64,000 nt of DNA. Origin: Stenotrophomonas chelatiphaga (GTDB taxonomy: Bacteria > Pseudomonadota > Gammaproteobacteria > Xanthomonadales > Xanthomonadaceae). The DNA is taken from assembly GCF_001431535.1 (NCBI RefSeq), contig NZ_LDJK01000005.1:1-64000 (forward strand). Direction: 5' to 3'. Shown here piece by piece: positions 38,414 through 49,177 of this stretch; within the stretch, counting starts at the first letter, position 1, and every line of letters starts with the position of its first letter. The notes below the pieces were generated by a model that was not told the DNA's origin, searched no databases, and saw only the letters and a list, made by a program, of their open reading frames with translations. Both the position numbers and the translations under genes were made by a program.

Positions 38414-39774
38414 GCCGCCTGGTCGTTGTCTCCAATCGCGTGGCCATTCCCGGCGATACCCGCCCGGGTGGCCTGGCGGTGGGCCTGCTGGCCGCGCTGA
38501 AAGAGCGCGGCGGACTGTGGTTCGGCTGGAGCGGCAAGTCGGTCAAGGACACCAGCGGCGCGCTGCACGAGCAGGTGGATGGCGATATCCGCTACGTCAC
38601 CATGGACCTCAACAAGCGCGACGTGGACGGGTACTACAACGGCTTCGCCAACCGCACGTTGTGGCCGCTGCTGCACTTCCGCCTGGACCTGGTGGACTAC
38701 GACCGCGGTACCCGCGAGACCTACCACCGGGTCAACGAACTGTTCGCCAGCAAGCTCGCTCCCCTGCTGCGCGAAGACGATATCGTCTGGATCCATGACT
38801 ACCACCTGATCCCGCTGGCGGCGATGCTGCGCGAACGCGGCATCGGCTGCCGGATCGGCTTCTTCCTGCACGTGCCGCTGCCCTCGGCGGACCTGCTGCA
38901 GGCTATGCCCGACCACCTGCGGCTGTTCTCGGCGCTGTACGCCTGCGACCTGGTCGGCTTCCAGACCCAGCGCGATGCGGACCGCTTCCAGACCTACCTG
39001 CGGCTGTTCGGCGGTGGCCGCGTGCTCGGCGACGGCAAGCTGGAAGCACCGGACGGGCGCACCTTCCGCGCGGCCGCCTTCCCGATCGGCATCGACACCG
39101 AACGCATCGCCCAGCAGGCCAAGGCGGCGGCCAACAAGCCGGCGGTGAAGGACCTGCGCAACAGCCTGCGTGACCGCCAGCTGGCGATCGGCGTGGACCG
39201 GCTGGACTATTCCAAGGGCCTGCCGGAGCGCTTCAAGGGCTTCGAGCGCTACCTGGAACGGCACGCCGACCAGCACGGCAGCCTGACGTACCTGCAGATC
39301 GCCCCGGTGTCACGTGGCGATGTCACCGAATACCGTGACCTGCGCAGCCAGCTGGAGCAGATAGCCGGCCATATCAACGGCGGCCACGCCGCCCCGGACT
39401 GGACCCCGCTGCGCTACGTCAACCAGAACTTCACCCATTCCACCCTGACCGGCTTCTACCGCGCCGCTGCGGTGGGACTGGTGACGCCGCTGCGCGATGG
39501 CATGAACCTGGTGGCCAAGGAGTACGTGGCCTCGCAGGATCCGGACAATCCCGGCGTGCTGGTGCTGTCACTGCTGGCCGGTGCGGCCGATGAGATGAAG
39601 CAGGCGCTGCTGGTCAATCCGCATGACCTGGACGGTGTCGCCGATGCCATCGCCACCGCGGCCACCATGCCGCTCAAGCGGCGCCAGGAGCGCTGGAACG
39701 CGATGATGGACCACCTGCGCCGCTACGACATCAACCACTGGCGGCAGACCTTCCTGCAGGCCCTGGAGGCCTGA
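38410..39774 (+). CDS. otsA: Trehalose-6-phosphate synthase
   Basis: A 454-aa GT20 enzyme that joins UDP-glucose to glucose-6-phosphate. It begins [14 protein letters not shown], and the N-terminal glycine loop [11 protein letters not shown] follows. [35 protein letters not shown] and [15 protein letters not shown] are the family motifs that bind both sugars. The start is GTG at 38410 in a GTGA overlap with the GH15 stop, with GGAGG just upstream, so translation is coupled. In the GT20 family it is a paralog of the synthase half of GgpPS at 8604, but here without a phosphatase domain, since otsB supplies that. Confidence 0.96.
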   Translation: MSRLVVVSNRVAIPGDTRPGGLAVGLLAALKERGGLWFGWSGKSVKDTSGALHEQVDGDIRYVTMDLNKRDVDGYYNGFANRTLWPLLHFRLDLVDYDRGTRETYHRVNELFASKLAPLLREDDIVWIHDYHLIPLAAMLRERGIGCRIGFFLHVPLPSADLLQAMPDHLRLFSALYACDLVGFQTQRDADRFQTYLRLFGGGRVLGDGKLEAPDGRTFRAAAFPIGIDTERIAQQAKAAANKPAVKDLRNSLRDRQLAIGVDRLDYSKGLPERFKGFERYLERHADQHGSLTYLQIAPVSRGDVTEYRDLRSQLEQIAGHINGGHAAPDWTPLRYVNQNFTHSTLTGFYRAAAVGLVTPLRDGMNLVAKEYVASQDPDNPGVLVLSLLAGAADEMKQALLVNPHDLDGVADAIATAATMPLKRRQERWNAMMDHLRRYDINHWRQTFLQALEA

Positions 39775-39784
39775 GGAGGCAACG

Positions 39785-39810
39785 GTAGCGCCGACCCATG
39801 GTCGGCGAGC
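39785..39810 (+). repeat. SMAG-type stem-loop between otsA and pgeF
   Basis: GTAG at 39785, then GCCGACC-CAT-GGTCGGC. It starts 10 bases after the otsA stop at a convergent junction. The stem sequence (GCCGACC) is the second SMAG flavour seen in this window, alongside the GACGGCC/GACGACC flavour. Confidence 0.75.
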
Positions 39811-39855
39811 GCAGCGGGCCGCTGCCGGACACATGCCGCCGGGCACCGCCCGGCG

Positions 39856-40623
39856 CTATTCGATCCAGGCCAGTGTCGCCATGCGCCCGGTACGCCGGTC
39901 GCGGCGGTGCGAAAACAGGTCGGGGTCGGCCATGGTCGACAGGGTGCCGCCATGGATGTCGGCCGGCTGCATGCCCGCGGCAACCAGGCGCGTCCGCGCC
40001 AGCGCATACAGGTCCACCTTCCAGTGGCCCGGGCGCGTCGCCACGAAGGCAGCCGCTGCGGCAGGGTCATGGCCGACGAAGGCATGGTGGACCTCTTCGC
40101 CGATTTCATAATCGGCCGGCCCGGCCGCCGGCCCCAGCCAGGCCAGCAGCCCGGACGGCGGTGTCTGCATCGCCGCCACGGTCGCTTCCAGCATGCCATC
40201 GGCCAGCCCGCGCCAGCCTGCGTGCGCGGCCCCCACCTCGCTGCCATCGCGTGCAGCCAGCACCACCGGCAGGCAGTCCGCGGTCAGGATGGCCAGCACC
40301 ACACCAGGCACCGACGTCACTGCCGCATCGGCCACCGGTTCGCATGCGCCGGCCACCGGCGCCGCGTCGAACCGCAACACCGTGGTGCCATGCACCTGGC
40401 GCAGCCAGTGCGCCGGCGAAGGCAATGCCAGGCCGGCGTGCAGCAGGGCGCGGTTGCGCTCCACGTGGGCCGGCTGGTCGCCATCGGCGGCATGCCGGTT
40501 GCCCAGGTTGAACTGGTCGAACGGCGGCAACGACACCCCCGCCCCATGCCGACGCGTGGTCAGCGCGCGCACGCCGGCCGGGGCAGGCCACTGCGGCATC
40601 AGCAGGGGCAGCGCGCCGTCCAT
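39856..40623 (-). CDS. pgeF: PgeF (YfiH) family peptidoglycan-editing / polyphenol oxidase-like protein
   Basis: A 255-aa protein of the YfiH/LACC1 family, now seen as PgeF, which in E. coli removes wrongly placed L-Ser muropeptides. The metal site is visible: His in WLRQVHGTTV, Cys in LTADCLPVVL and His in AAHAGWRGLADG. The C-terminal FSHRRDRRTGRMATL is the family end. In front of it a Thr/Ser-Thr pair stands where CT is common in relatives, a small oddity that does not touch the metal ligands. It overlaps the rluD stop by one base (TGATG), so it is coupled to rluD, a frequent neighbour. Confidence 0.92.
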   Translation of the reverse strand: MDGALPLLMPQWPAPAGVRALTTRRHGAGVSLPPFDQFNLGNRHAADGDQPAHVERNRALLHAGLALPSPAHWLRQVHGTTVLRFDAAPVAGACEPVADAAVTSVPGVVLAILTADCLPVVLAARDGSEVGAAHAGWRGLADGMLEATVAAMQTPPSGLLAWLGPAAGPADYEIGEEVHHAFVGHDPAAAAAFVATRPGHWKVDLYALARTRLVAAGMQPADIHGGTLSTMADPDLFSHRRDRRTGRMATLAWIE

Positions 40624-41618
40624 CAGCGGCGGTCGCGGCCGCGCTCGCGCTCGGCGAACAGCTCGCTGTCCTCGCGCAGGGCTTTCAACAGCTGCAGCAT
40701 GTCCTCCGGCGCCGGTGCGGTGTTGCGCACCGTCTCGCCGGTGATCGGGTGCACGAACTCCAGCGTTTCGGCATGCAGGGCCTGGCGCTTGAAACCGCGC
40801 AGCGCGGCGACCAGCTCGTCGCTGGCGCCCTTTGGCAGTTTCAGCGCCCCACCGTACAACTGGTCACCGACGATGGCGTGGCGCAGGTGCGCCATGTGCA
40901 CGCGGATCTGGTGGGTACGGCCGGTTTCCAGGCGGCATTCCAGCGCGGTGTGCGCGCGGAAGCGCTCGCGCAGGCGGTAATGGGTGATCGCTTCCTTGCC
41001 ATCTTCGCGTACCCCCATCTTCAGCCGGTCGCGCGGATGCCGGTCGATCGGTGCATCGGCGGTACCACCGGCCACCAGCGCCCCGACCACCACGGCCAGG
41101 TACTGGCGATGCACCTGGCGTGCGGACAGCTGTTCCACCAGCGCGGTCTGCGCCTGGAGGGTACGCGCGATCACCATGACGCCACTGGTGTCCTTGTCCA
41201 GCCGGTGCACGATGCCCGCACGCGGCAGCGCCGCCACCGACGGATCGCGGAACAGCAGCGCGTTGACCAGGGTGCCGCTGGAGTTGCCGGCACCCGGATG
41301 CACCACCAGACCCACCGGCTTGTTGATCACCAGCAGGTGTTCGTCTTCGAACAGCACGTCCAGCGCGATGTCCTCCGGCTCGGCGTGGGTCTGGGTTTCC
41401 AGCACCGCGTTGAGCGTGGCGACCTCACCGCCGCGCACCGGGTCACGGCCGCGCACGGTCACCCCGTCCAGCAGCACGTCGCCGGATTTGATCCACTCGG
41501 TCAGTTTGGAACGGGAGTATTCGGGGAACAGTTCGGCCAGCACCGCGTCGAAACGACGGCCGGCGGCGGTATCGGGGACAACGGCCTGGCGGGCCTGTTC
41601 AGCAGCAGATTCGGACAT
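40623..41618 (-). CDS. rluD: 23S rRNA pseudouridine synthase RluD
   Basis: A 331-aa RluD-type pseudouridine synthase that modifies 23S rRNA helix 69 (positions 1911/1915/1917 in E. coli). The N-terminal S4 RNA-binding domain covers about residues 20-85 ([19 protein letters not shown]). The catalytic motif is [15 protein letters not shown] with the nucleophilic Asp. [19 protein letters not shown] and GDQLYGG are further RluA-family signatures. It starts divergently from bamD across 114 bases and is the first gene of an rluD-pgeF operon, the same rluD/bamD arrangement as in E. coli. Confidence 0.95.
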   Translation of the reverse strand: MSESAAEQARQAVVPDTAAGRRFDAVLAELFPEYSRSKLTEWIKSGDVLLDGVTVRGRDPVRGGEVATLNAVLETQTHAEPEDIALDVLFEDEHLLVINKPVGLVVHPGAGNSSGTLVNALLFRDPSVAALPRAGIVHRLDKDTSGVMVIARTLQAQTALVEQLSARQVHRQYLAVVVGALVAGGTADAPIDRHPRDRLKMGVREDGKEAITHYRLRERFRAHTALECRLETGRTHQIRVHMAHLRHAIVGDQLYGGALKLPKGASDELVAALRGFKRQALHAETLEFVHPITGETVRNTAPAPEDMLQLLKALREDSELFAERERGRDRR

Positions 41619-41732
41619 GGCGGCAACTTTTGGAGACGAAATTGGGGGTCCCGTGGACAGGTTTCAGTCGCGGGACAGGACACTAGGCTATCATCGACCC
41701 TTCGTATTCCAGCCGCGTCCCGCCTTGACACC

Positions 41733-42617
41733 ATGATCCGACGCTCTTCCCCGCTCTTTGCGCCCGTCCGCCTGACCGCCCTGCTGCTGGTCCTGGTGAT
41801 CGCCGCCACTGGTTGCAACCGTGGCACCAAGGGGGACAACCCCGATGAAGGCCAGCCGGTCGAGACGTTGTACCAGAAGGCCCACGGCCTGATGGAAGGC
41901 GGCAACTGGAGCGGCGCGGAAACCAGTTTCCGCCGCCTGGTGGCCCAGTACCCGTACGGCCCGTACACCGAACAGGCGATGATCGAAACCGCCTACGCCC
42001 AGTTCAAGGCCGGCAAGCACGACGATGCGGTGTCCAGCATCGACCGCTTCATCCGGACCTATCCGACCCATCGGAACGTGGCGTACATGTATTACCTGCG
42101 CGGCCTGTCCAACAGCAACCGCGATACGGTTTTCCTGCGCCGCGTATGGTCGCTGGACGCCAGCCGCCGCGATCTGTCCACCCCGCGCCAGGCCTATGCC
42201 GATTTCAACATCGTCATCGACCGCTATCCGAACAGCCGCTATGCCGAAGACGCGCGCCGCCGCATGACCGAGCTGCGCAACGTGTTCGCCCAGCATGAGC
42301 TGGACAATGCGCTGTACTACCTGCGCCGCGAAGCGTGGCTGTCGGCCGCCGGCCGTGCCAACTACCTGCTGGAGACCTACCCGCAGAGTGCCTACCAGTA
42401 CGACGCAGTCGCGGTACTGGCCGAGGCCTACACGCGCGCCGGCAATGAAACGCTGGCCGGCGATGCACGCCGTGTGCTGGAACTCAACGCCCCGGACCAC
42501 CCGTGGCTGCAGAACGACTGGCCGAACTACCCGTGGATGATCCGCAAGCTCAACCCGTTCGCGGGTGAGAAGTCGGCGACCACCGGCATGCGCAACGCGA
42601 CGATGAATCGCAAGTAA
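41733..42617 (+). CDS. bamD: Outer membrane assembly lipoprotein BamD (ComL)
   Basis: A 294-aa lipoprotein of the BAM complex that inserts beta-barrel proteins, including the TonB receptors in this window. The lipobox ATGC puts the lipidated Cys at residue 28. TPR repeats follow, with LYQKAHGLMEGGNWSGAE, RRLVAQYPYGPYTEQAM, RTYPTHRNVAYMYYLRGL and DRYPNSRYAEDARRRM. The long loop before the last TPRs (FLRRVWSLDASRRDL) is typical. It is divergent from rluD and followed by a strong terminator. Confidence 0.96.
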   Translation: MIRRSSPLFAPVRLTALLLVLVIAATGCNRGTKGDNPDEGQPVETLYQKAHGLMEGGNWSGAETSFRRLVAQYPYGPYTEQAMIETAYAQFKAGKHDDAVSSIDRFIRTYPTHRNVAYMYYLRGLSNSNRDTVFLRRVWSLDASRRDLSTPRQAYADFNIVIDRYPNSRYAEDARRRMTELRNVFAQHELDNALYYLRREAWLSAAGRANYLLETYPQSAYQYDAVAVLAEAYTRAGNETLAGDARRVLELNAPDHPWLQNDWPNYPWMIRKLNPFAGEKSATTGMRNATMNRK

Positions 42618-42644
42618 TCCGGCGCATCTGTCGTTGAAAACCAG

Positions 42645-42674
42645 AAAGCCCCGCAGTCGCACTGCGGGGCTTTT
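42645..42674. terminator. Rho-independent terminator after bamD
   Basis: AAAGCCCCGCAGT-CGC-ACTGCGGGGCTTTT, a perfect 13-bp stem with a three-base loop and a T-run. A-run and T-run on both sides allow it to serve the convergent gene at 42698 too. Confidence 0.9.
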
Positions 42675-42697
42675 CTGTTCCGGGAACCGGTCGCCGC

Positions 42698-43633
42698 TCA
42701 GCCGGCTGTGTCGAGGTCGCCGGTAGTGCCGGCGGCGATGCGGGCGTTGATCCCCTCCAGCATCAGGCCAACCAGGTGCCGGCGCTGGTGCGCGGTGATC
42801 GGCTCGGCGGCGTCACTGGCGAAGTTCCGTTGCACCCACTGCGACAGTTCTTCGCCAAGTGACTCCCGATAATGCTCCGGCCTGGCGTTGATCACTTCCC
42901 GACCGATCGATTCCAGCAGGTCCCCGAGTTGCAGTCCGGTCGCCCGGGCCGCCCAGTCGAAGCGTTCCATGCTGCTGGCACCGACCCGCTCGCCCCTTCC
43001 GCTGCCACTGTCGCTGTCACGCAGCAGCTGCAGCACGTTGCCCACCGTCAGCGGCGCGCGCTGTGCCTGCAGGTCCAGGCCGGTGAGGTCACCGAACTCG
43101 ATCTCCATGCGTTGCATCGCATCCTGGAACACCGTCCTGCTGCGGAATTCGGCATGGATGTCCCTGCGCAGCTGGTCCAGCGAACGGTAGGTTGCCAGCG
43201 GCGGCGGCCCCGGTTCGAGCTTCGCCGCAAACTGCTCCCGTGCCCGTGGAATCACGTCGGTCGCGCTACGCAGCAGCGCATCGATGCACCACGGATCATC
43301 GCCGCCAGCGCAGGTGTCGGCCGCCACTTCCATCAGGCACAGCGCCGCGCTGCGCGCTTCCGGCAGGCTGCGGGACGCTATCCGGTGGAGGCAACTTTCG
43401 AAGCGCGGCTCGGCCTCCGCAAACCTGGCGGGCGCGTCACTCATATGAAGATCAGGGTCGATCGGCGCCATCCAGTGCCCACCCTGGTTGCAGATGTCGG
43501 CTATCGGCAGATCCACCAGTCGTTGGCTGCGGACGGGATTGCTTGCGCGCTGGCGCGTGGCATGGCCATGGGTAGCGTGCTGTAGTCCGGCCAAAGCGCC
43601 CAGGCCGGCGACGACTATCTCGGCGATTCGCAT
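42698..43633 (-). CDS. Hypothetical exported protein, paralog of the next gene
   Basis: A 311-aa protein with no family I can name. The N-terminus has a hydrophobic stretch IAEIVVAGLGALAGL (signal or anchor). The mature part is helical and hydrophilic, with Cys pairs in FESCLHRIAS, ALCLMEVAADTC and DDPWCIDALL. Its middle and end align without gaps over short stretches with the protein encoded at 43918-44871: the Cys spacing C-x17-C-x3-V-x2-D is identical, as are REVI near residue 255 and a W...R...RHLxG...N end, the latter matching only after a frameshift in the neighbour. I infer diverged tandem paralogs. The ATG at 43633 has GGGAG ten bases upstream. Confidence 0.65.
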   Translation of the reverse strand: MRIAEIVVAGLGALAGLQHATHGHATRQRASNPVRSQRLVDLPIADICNQGGHWMAPIDPDLHMSDAPARFAEAEPRFESCLHRIASRSLPEARSAALCLMEVAADTCAGGDDPWCIDALLRSATDVIPRAREQFAAKLEPGPPPLATYRSLDQLRRDIHAEFRSRTVFQDAMQRMEIEFGDLTGLDLQAQRAPLTVGNVLQLLRDSDSGSGRGERVGASSMERFDWAARATGLQLGDLLESIGREVINARPEHYRESLGEELSQWVQRNFASDAAEPITAHQRRHLVGLMLEGINARIAAGTTGDLDTAG

Positions 43634-43769
43634 TGTTCTGGTGCTCCCTACTGTGGTGAGACTCCACGATAGGTCGCGCCTTGGTGACCGTTGCGATGGG
43701 CGTCACAGCCTTGGCCGCTGTCCCGTCAGGATGATCCAAATCTGCCACGCGTGCAGAACCAGGCTCCCC

Positions 43770-43929
43770 TCAACGGGCGGCTGCGCGTGCGCGCTGGTTG
43801 AGATCTCTGGCCAGTTCCCCGATCAGGTGTCGTATCCGGTCGCCGTCGAGCGGCGCATCCTTCTCTCGGTAATGCTGAATACCACGGGTCACCGCACGCC
43901 AGGCCCGTGGATAGGCCTCAGACTCTGAT
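43770..43929 (-). pseudogene. Displaced C-terminal tail of the 43918-44871 gene
   Basis: In the frame one base ahead of the upstream gene, translation continues AYPRAWRAVTRGIQHYREKD to an end DRIRHLIGELARDLNQRARA. This lines up with the C-terminus of the 42698 protein (Q-W-V-Q-R ... RRHLVGLMLEGINARIAA). The upstream frame instead stops right after REVIDVIRV. A single-base insertion (or two-base deletion) near 43920-43930 would explain both. It could also be a sequencing error. Confidence 0.5.
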
Positions 43930-44871
43930 GACGTCGATGACCTCGCGTACAACCCTGTTTTCATAGTTCGCGTCTGCGGGTACATACGCTTCGCCCTTAT
44001 GGATCCGATACTGCCCCGTCCGAAAGGCCTGCTCATCCTTCACGCGCGTAGTCTGATGGAACTGCGCGGCATTTGCCTGGCGGACTTCACGCTCGCTCGG
44101 TGGCCGGAGTACCCCATCGCTGCATGCCTCGCTGTGTACGGCATCCACCACGTCGTCCGTTGTGAACAAACCGGGCTCGCCCAGGTTGTCATTGTCCACC
44201 CGCTCTCGCATGTTGCAGCTCGCCGCGAGCGTGCGCGCGTCCTCATTGATCCTGTCTCGAACGTTCGGCAGCGCCAGGACGAGCGTGGCAGCGCTGTCAA
44301 TATTGTCCTGCACCGTATCCGGGTCCGGTAACGTGACCGGCATGTGCATGCCACGCTGGGCCAACGCTACATACTGCCCGGCAGGTGAACCGAGATCAGG
44401 TGTCACGCGGGCCATTTCGCGGATTTCATCCGGACTGGAATGCCGGTTCATCGCATGGTCGATGACTACCTGCCCCATGCAGTGCGCTTCGGTAAGACGT
44501 GGCTCAAGGCCGTCGATGTGACGGCTGCGCATGCAATCGCCCACCTCCTTCCCGATGGCCTGGGCCCGCAGCGCCCACGGGTCGTCGGCCGCAGTGACTG
44601 GCATGGCGCTGCCGTGCTCCCCCAGGGCCACAACGCGTCCGCGCAAAGGGGCAGCGGCGCCCGAACGCACGCCGGCCAGCACCGACAGTCCGATGACCAC
44701 GGTCTTCCCGGGCTCACGCAGCACATATTTCACGCCCCGCATCGTGGCGTTGGCTACCTGGATCAAGCCGCTGGACAACCAGCCTGAGGATGTTGCGTGG
44801 GTACCGTGGACCGGCTTTCCCTCCGTGCTTGCCACTGAACGCGTGACAGTCCCAGCGATCATCATGCCCAT
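43918..44871 (-). CDS. Hypothetical membrane-anchored protein, probably frame-disrupted
   Basis: A 317-aa protein of unknown function starting at the ATG at 44871, with GGAGA seven bases upstream. About 55 polar residues are followed by a hydrophobic segment (TVVIGLSVLAGV, near 58-70). The rest is soluble and helical with Cys pairs (GDCMRSR and EAHCMGQ; SCNMRE; EACSDG). It matches the 42698 protein in Cys spacing and in REVIDVIR/REVINARP, then stops early; the missing C-terminus is found in the next frame (43770-43929). The pair sits between bamD and nadE. The N-terminal plan (polar leader, late hydrophobic stretch) recalls the M28/M13 proteins at 19.7-24.4 kb. No function can be assigned. 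Confidence 0.6.
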   Translation of the reverse strand: MGMMIAGTVTRSVASTEGKPVHGTHATSSGWLSSGLIQVANATMRGVKYVLREPGKTVVIGLSVLAGVRSGAAAPLRGRVVALGEHGSAMPVTAADDPWALRAQAIGKEVGDCMRSRHIDGLEPRLTEAHCMGQVVIDHAMNRHSSPDEIREMARVTPDLGSPAGQYVALAQRGMHMPVTLPDPDTVQDNIDSAATLVLALPNVRDRINEDARTLAASCNMRERVDNDNLGEPGLFTTDDVVDAVHSEACSDGVLRPPSEREVRQANAAQFHQTTRVKDEQAFRTGQYRIHKGEAYVPADANYENRVVREVIDVIRV

Positions 44872-45055
44872 GCGGCGCTCTCCTTCTGGTTGGGTGCCCC
44901 ATGGTCTCGACGTCACCGCAGCCCGCATCCAGATTGCGCTCAGATCTGGAAAAGGTCCGCGCCGATCAACGCCATGGGTCGGCCCACAGCGGATCTTCGT
45001 GACTCGGATGAGCGACCGAGCACCTGCATATCCTATGGAGTTGCCCTGGCCCCCA

Positions 45056-46690
45056 TCAGCCCTGGTAGCCATTACTGATCGGGTAGCGCCGCTCACGCCC
45101 GAACGCGCGGCGGGACACCTTCGGTCCCGGCGCGGCCTGGTGGCGCTTCCATTCGCTGATGCGCACCAGCCGCAGCACGCGGTCCACCACCTCGGGGGCA
45201 TAGCCGGCCGCGACGATCTCCTCGCGCGACTGCTCCTGGTCGACGAAGCGGTACAGGATGCCGTCCAGCACGTCATAGGCCGGCAGCGAATCCTGGTCGG
45301 TCTGGTTCTCGCGCAGTTCGGCAGAGGGCGGGCGGCTGATCACCGCCGGCGGGATGACCGGCGCGCCGCCCACGGTGTTGCGCCACTTCGCCAGTCCGAA
45401 CACCTCGGTCTTGTACAGATCCTTCAGCGGTGCATAGCCGCCGCACATGTCACCGTAGATGGTCGCGTAACCGACGGCGTACTCGCTCTTGTTGCCGGTG
45501 GTCAGCAGCAGGCCACCGAATTTGTTGGCCAGCGCCATCAGGATCACGCCACGGCTGCGACTCTGCAGGTTCTCTTCGGTGATGTCCGGCGTAGTGCCTT
45601 CGAACATCGGCCCCAGTGCTTCCATCAGGCCCTTGAACGCCGGCTCGATGTTCACTTCCTCCAGCTTCACCCCGAGTGCCTGGCACTGTTCGCTGGCCAG
45701 GTCGTTGGACAGCCCGGCGGTGTAGCGCGACGGCAGGCGCACCGCCGTGACATTCTCCGCGCCGAGGGCATCGACCGCCATCGCCAGCACCAGCGCCGAA
45801 TCGATGCCGCCGGACAATCCCAGCCAGACCTTCGTAAACCCGTTCTTGCCGCAGTAATCCTGCAGGCCGCGGGTGACCGCGCGCCAGGCCAGCGCGTCCA
45901 TGCTCTCATCGCCGTCGTCCATCCACAGCAGCGGCATGAAGCGGCGCGCCTCACTTTCATACTCCACCACCAGCCACTGTTCGGCGAACGCCGCCGCCGC
46001 CGGGTGTACGGTGCCATCGCCGTCGGCCACCACCGACGCGCCATCGAACACCAGCGCGTCCTGGCCACCGACCACGTTGAGGTAGGCAATCGCCGCGCCG
46101 GTCTCGCGCGTGCGCGCGGCCAGCACCGCATCACGCTGGGCGTGCTTGCCGCGCTCGTAGGGCGATGCATTGGGAACCACCACCAGCTGCGCGCCACTGC
46201 GCACGGTGTCGGCCAGCGGCTCGGCGAACCACAGGTCTTCGCAGATCAGCACGCCTACCGGCACGCCGTTGACCTCGAACACGCAGCTCGGGCCGTCCGG
46301 GTCGATATCGAAATAACGCCGCTCGTCGAACACCGCATAGTTGGGCAGCTCGCGCTTGCGGTAGGTCTTTTCCACGATGCCATCGCGCAGCACGCTGGCC
46401 GCGTTGTAGACAACCGCACCGGCCGGCTCGGGCCAGCCGACCACCGCTGTGATACCGGTGCAGGCCTGGGCGATGCGCTGCATTGCCTGCTCGCAGTGCT
46501 GCAGGAACCCCGGACGCAGCAGCAGGTCTTCCGGCGGGTAGCCACTGATGGCCAGTTCCGGGAACACCACCAGGTCGGCACCGTGGTCATCGCGCGCCTG
46601 CTCGATCATCTCGATGATCCGGTCGGTGTTGGCGGCGACCGCGCCGACCGGGAAATCAAACTGCGCCATCGCGATGCGGATCGAAGCCAT
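45056..46690 (-). CDS. nadE: Glutamine-dependent NAD+ synthetase
   Basis: A 544-aa two-domain enzyme for the last step of NAD synthesis. The N-terminal nitrilase-type glutaminase (about 1-260) has the catalytic Glu in FPELAISGYPPEDLL, Lys in YRKRELPNYAVFDE and Cys in GVLICEDLWFAEP. The C-terminal synthetase has the ATP pyrophosphatase loop WLGLSGGIDSALVLAM and the NAD-adenylate region LLLTTGNKSEYAVGYAT. Ammonia is passed between the domains. The ATG at 46690 begins ASIRIAMAQFDF. The 183-base gap 44872-45055 downstream shows no gene. A hairpin upstream separates it from sucD. Confidence 0.96.
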   Translation of the reverse strand: MASIRIAMAQFDFPVGAVAANTDRIIEMIEQARDDHGADLVVFPELAISGYPPEDLLLRPGFLQHCEQAMQRIAQACTGITAVVGWPEPAGAVVYNAASVLRDGIVEKTYRKRELPNYAVFDERRYFDIDPDGPSCVFEVNGVPVGVLICEDLWFAEPLADTVRSGAQLVVVPNASPYERGKHAQRDAVLAARTRETGAAIAYLNVVGGQDALVFDGASVVADGDGTVHPAAAAFAEQWLVVEYESEARRFMPLLWMDDGDESMDALAWRAVTRGLQDYCGKNGFTKVWLGLSGGIDSALVLAMAVDALGAENVTAVRLPSRYTAGLSNDLASEQCQALGVKLEEVNIEPAFKGLMEALGPMFEGTTPDITEENLQSRSRGVILMALANKFGGLLLTTGNKSEYAVGYATIYGDMCGGYAPLKDLYKTEVFGLAKWRNTVGGAPVIPPAVISRPPSAELRENQTDQDSLPAYDVLDGILYRFVDQEQSREEIVAAGYAPEVVDRVLRLVRISEWKRHQAAPGPKVSRRAFGRERRYPISNGYQG

Positions 46691-46744
46691 TAGAGGTTCC
46701 AGCCTGTGGTTGCCATGCCGCCATTGTAGCGCCGCGCCCAAACG

Positions 46745-46772
46745 CAGAAAGCCGCCCGAAGGCGGCTTTCTG
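46745..46772 (-). terminator. Terminator after sucD
   Basis: CAGAAAGCCGCC and GGCGGCTTTCTG, a 12-bp perfect stem. On the minus strand the loop reads TTCG, a very stable tetraloop. It lies about 45 bases after the sucD stop and about 55 bases before nadE. Confidence 0.85.
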
Positions 46773-46814
46773 TTTACTTCTTTACAGACACGTAGCCGCT
46801 ACACGGCTGCGGTG

Positions 46815-47690
46815 TTACTTCACCAGCTTGGCGATGGCAGCGCCCAGGTCGCCCGGCGAACGCACGGTGACGACACCGGCCGCTTCCATGGCGGCGAACT
46901 TGCCTTCCGCGGTGCCCTTGCCGCCCGATGCGATCGCACCGGCGTGGCCCATGCGCTTGCCGGCCGGAGCCGAAGCACCTGCGATGAAACCGACGACCGG
47001 CTTCTTCACGTGGTTCTTGATGTACTCGGCGCCGGCTTCTTCCGCGTCGCCGCCGATTTCACCGACCATGATGATGCCTTCGGTCTGCGGATCTTCGTTG
47101 AACAGCTTCAGGCAGTCGACGAAGTTCAGGCCGTTGATCGGGTCACCACCGATGCCGATGCAGGTCGACTGGCCCAGGCCCACTTCGGTGGTCTGCTTGA
47201 CCGCTTCATAGGTCAGCGTGCCCGAACGGGACACGATGCCGATCTTGCCCGGCTTGTGGATGTGGCCCGGCATGATGCCGATCTTGCACTCACCCGGAGT
47301 GATGACGCCCGGGCAGTTCGGCCCGATCAACACGGTGTCCGCATGGGCGCGGGTCAGCACGTTCTTGACGCGCAGCATGTCCAGCACCGGGATGCCCTCG
47401 GTGATGCACACGATGACCTTGATGCCGGCAGCCGCGGCTTCCAGGATCGCATCAGCCGCGTACGGCGGCGGCACGTAGATGACCGAAGCGTCAGCGCCGG
47501 TGGCCTGCACGGCATCGGCCACGGTGTTGAAGACCGGCAGGTCGATGTGGGTGGTGCCGCCCTTGCCGGGGGTCACGCCGCCAACGACCTGGGTGCCGTA
47601 CTCGATCATCTGAGTGGCGTGGAAGGTGCCCTGCTGGCCGGTGAAGCCCTGCACGATCACCTTGGTGTTCTTGTTGATCAAAACTGACAT
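46815..47690 (-). CDS. sucD: Succinyl-CoA synthetase alpha subunit
   Basis: A 291-aa TCA-cycle enzyme subunit that carries the CoA-binding Rossmann domain (starting [20 protein letters not shown]) and the phosphorylated His in [18 protein letters not shown]. With SucC it makes succinate and ATP from succinyl-CoA. [19 protein letters not shown] is the family signature. It follows sucC by 21 bases with AGGAAA before the ATG. It ends at a strong terminator. Confidence 0.98.
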   Translation of the reverse strand: MSVLINKNTKVIVQGFTGQQGTFHATQMIEYGTQVVGGVTPGKGGTTHIDLPVFNTVADAVQATGADASVIYVPPPYAADAILEAAAAGIKVIVCITEGIPVLDMLRVKNVLTRAHADTVLIGPNCPGVITPGECKIGIMPGHIHKPGKIGIVSRSGTLTYEAVKQTTEVGLGQSTCIGIGGDPINGLNFVDCLKLFNEDPQTEGIIMVGEIGGDAEEAGAEYIKNHVKKPVVGFIAGASAPAGKRMGHAGAIASGGKGTAEGKFAAMEAAGVVTVRSPGDLGAAIAKLVK

Positions 47691-47711
47691 TGGATTTCCT
47701 TCGGTGTCGGA

Positions 47712-48881
<1,170 letters not shown>

Positions 48882-49177
48882 GCGTCACCGTGGGAATAGG
48901 AACGACCGCACGCATCTCCTCCAAGGCTCCCTCACGGGCACCGGCACGGACCGCGGCGGGCCCGCTATTGTGGCTGACCCCGGCGCGTGGCGCAAAGACA
49001 GCGGGATGACACACCGTGCGGCGCCGGATTTTTCTGGTTTTTCAGTTATTTGTGGCTGCCCCCCGGGATCGGCCGGCGCGCCTGGCGCGGGATGGCGCGC
49101 AGCCGGCGCGCGGCAACCGGCCGGCCGGGACCCCATCCATGCCTATACTGCACGCAAGCCAGAAGGGGAGTTTTGGC

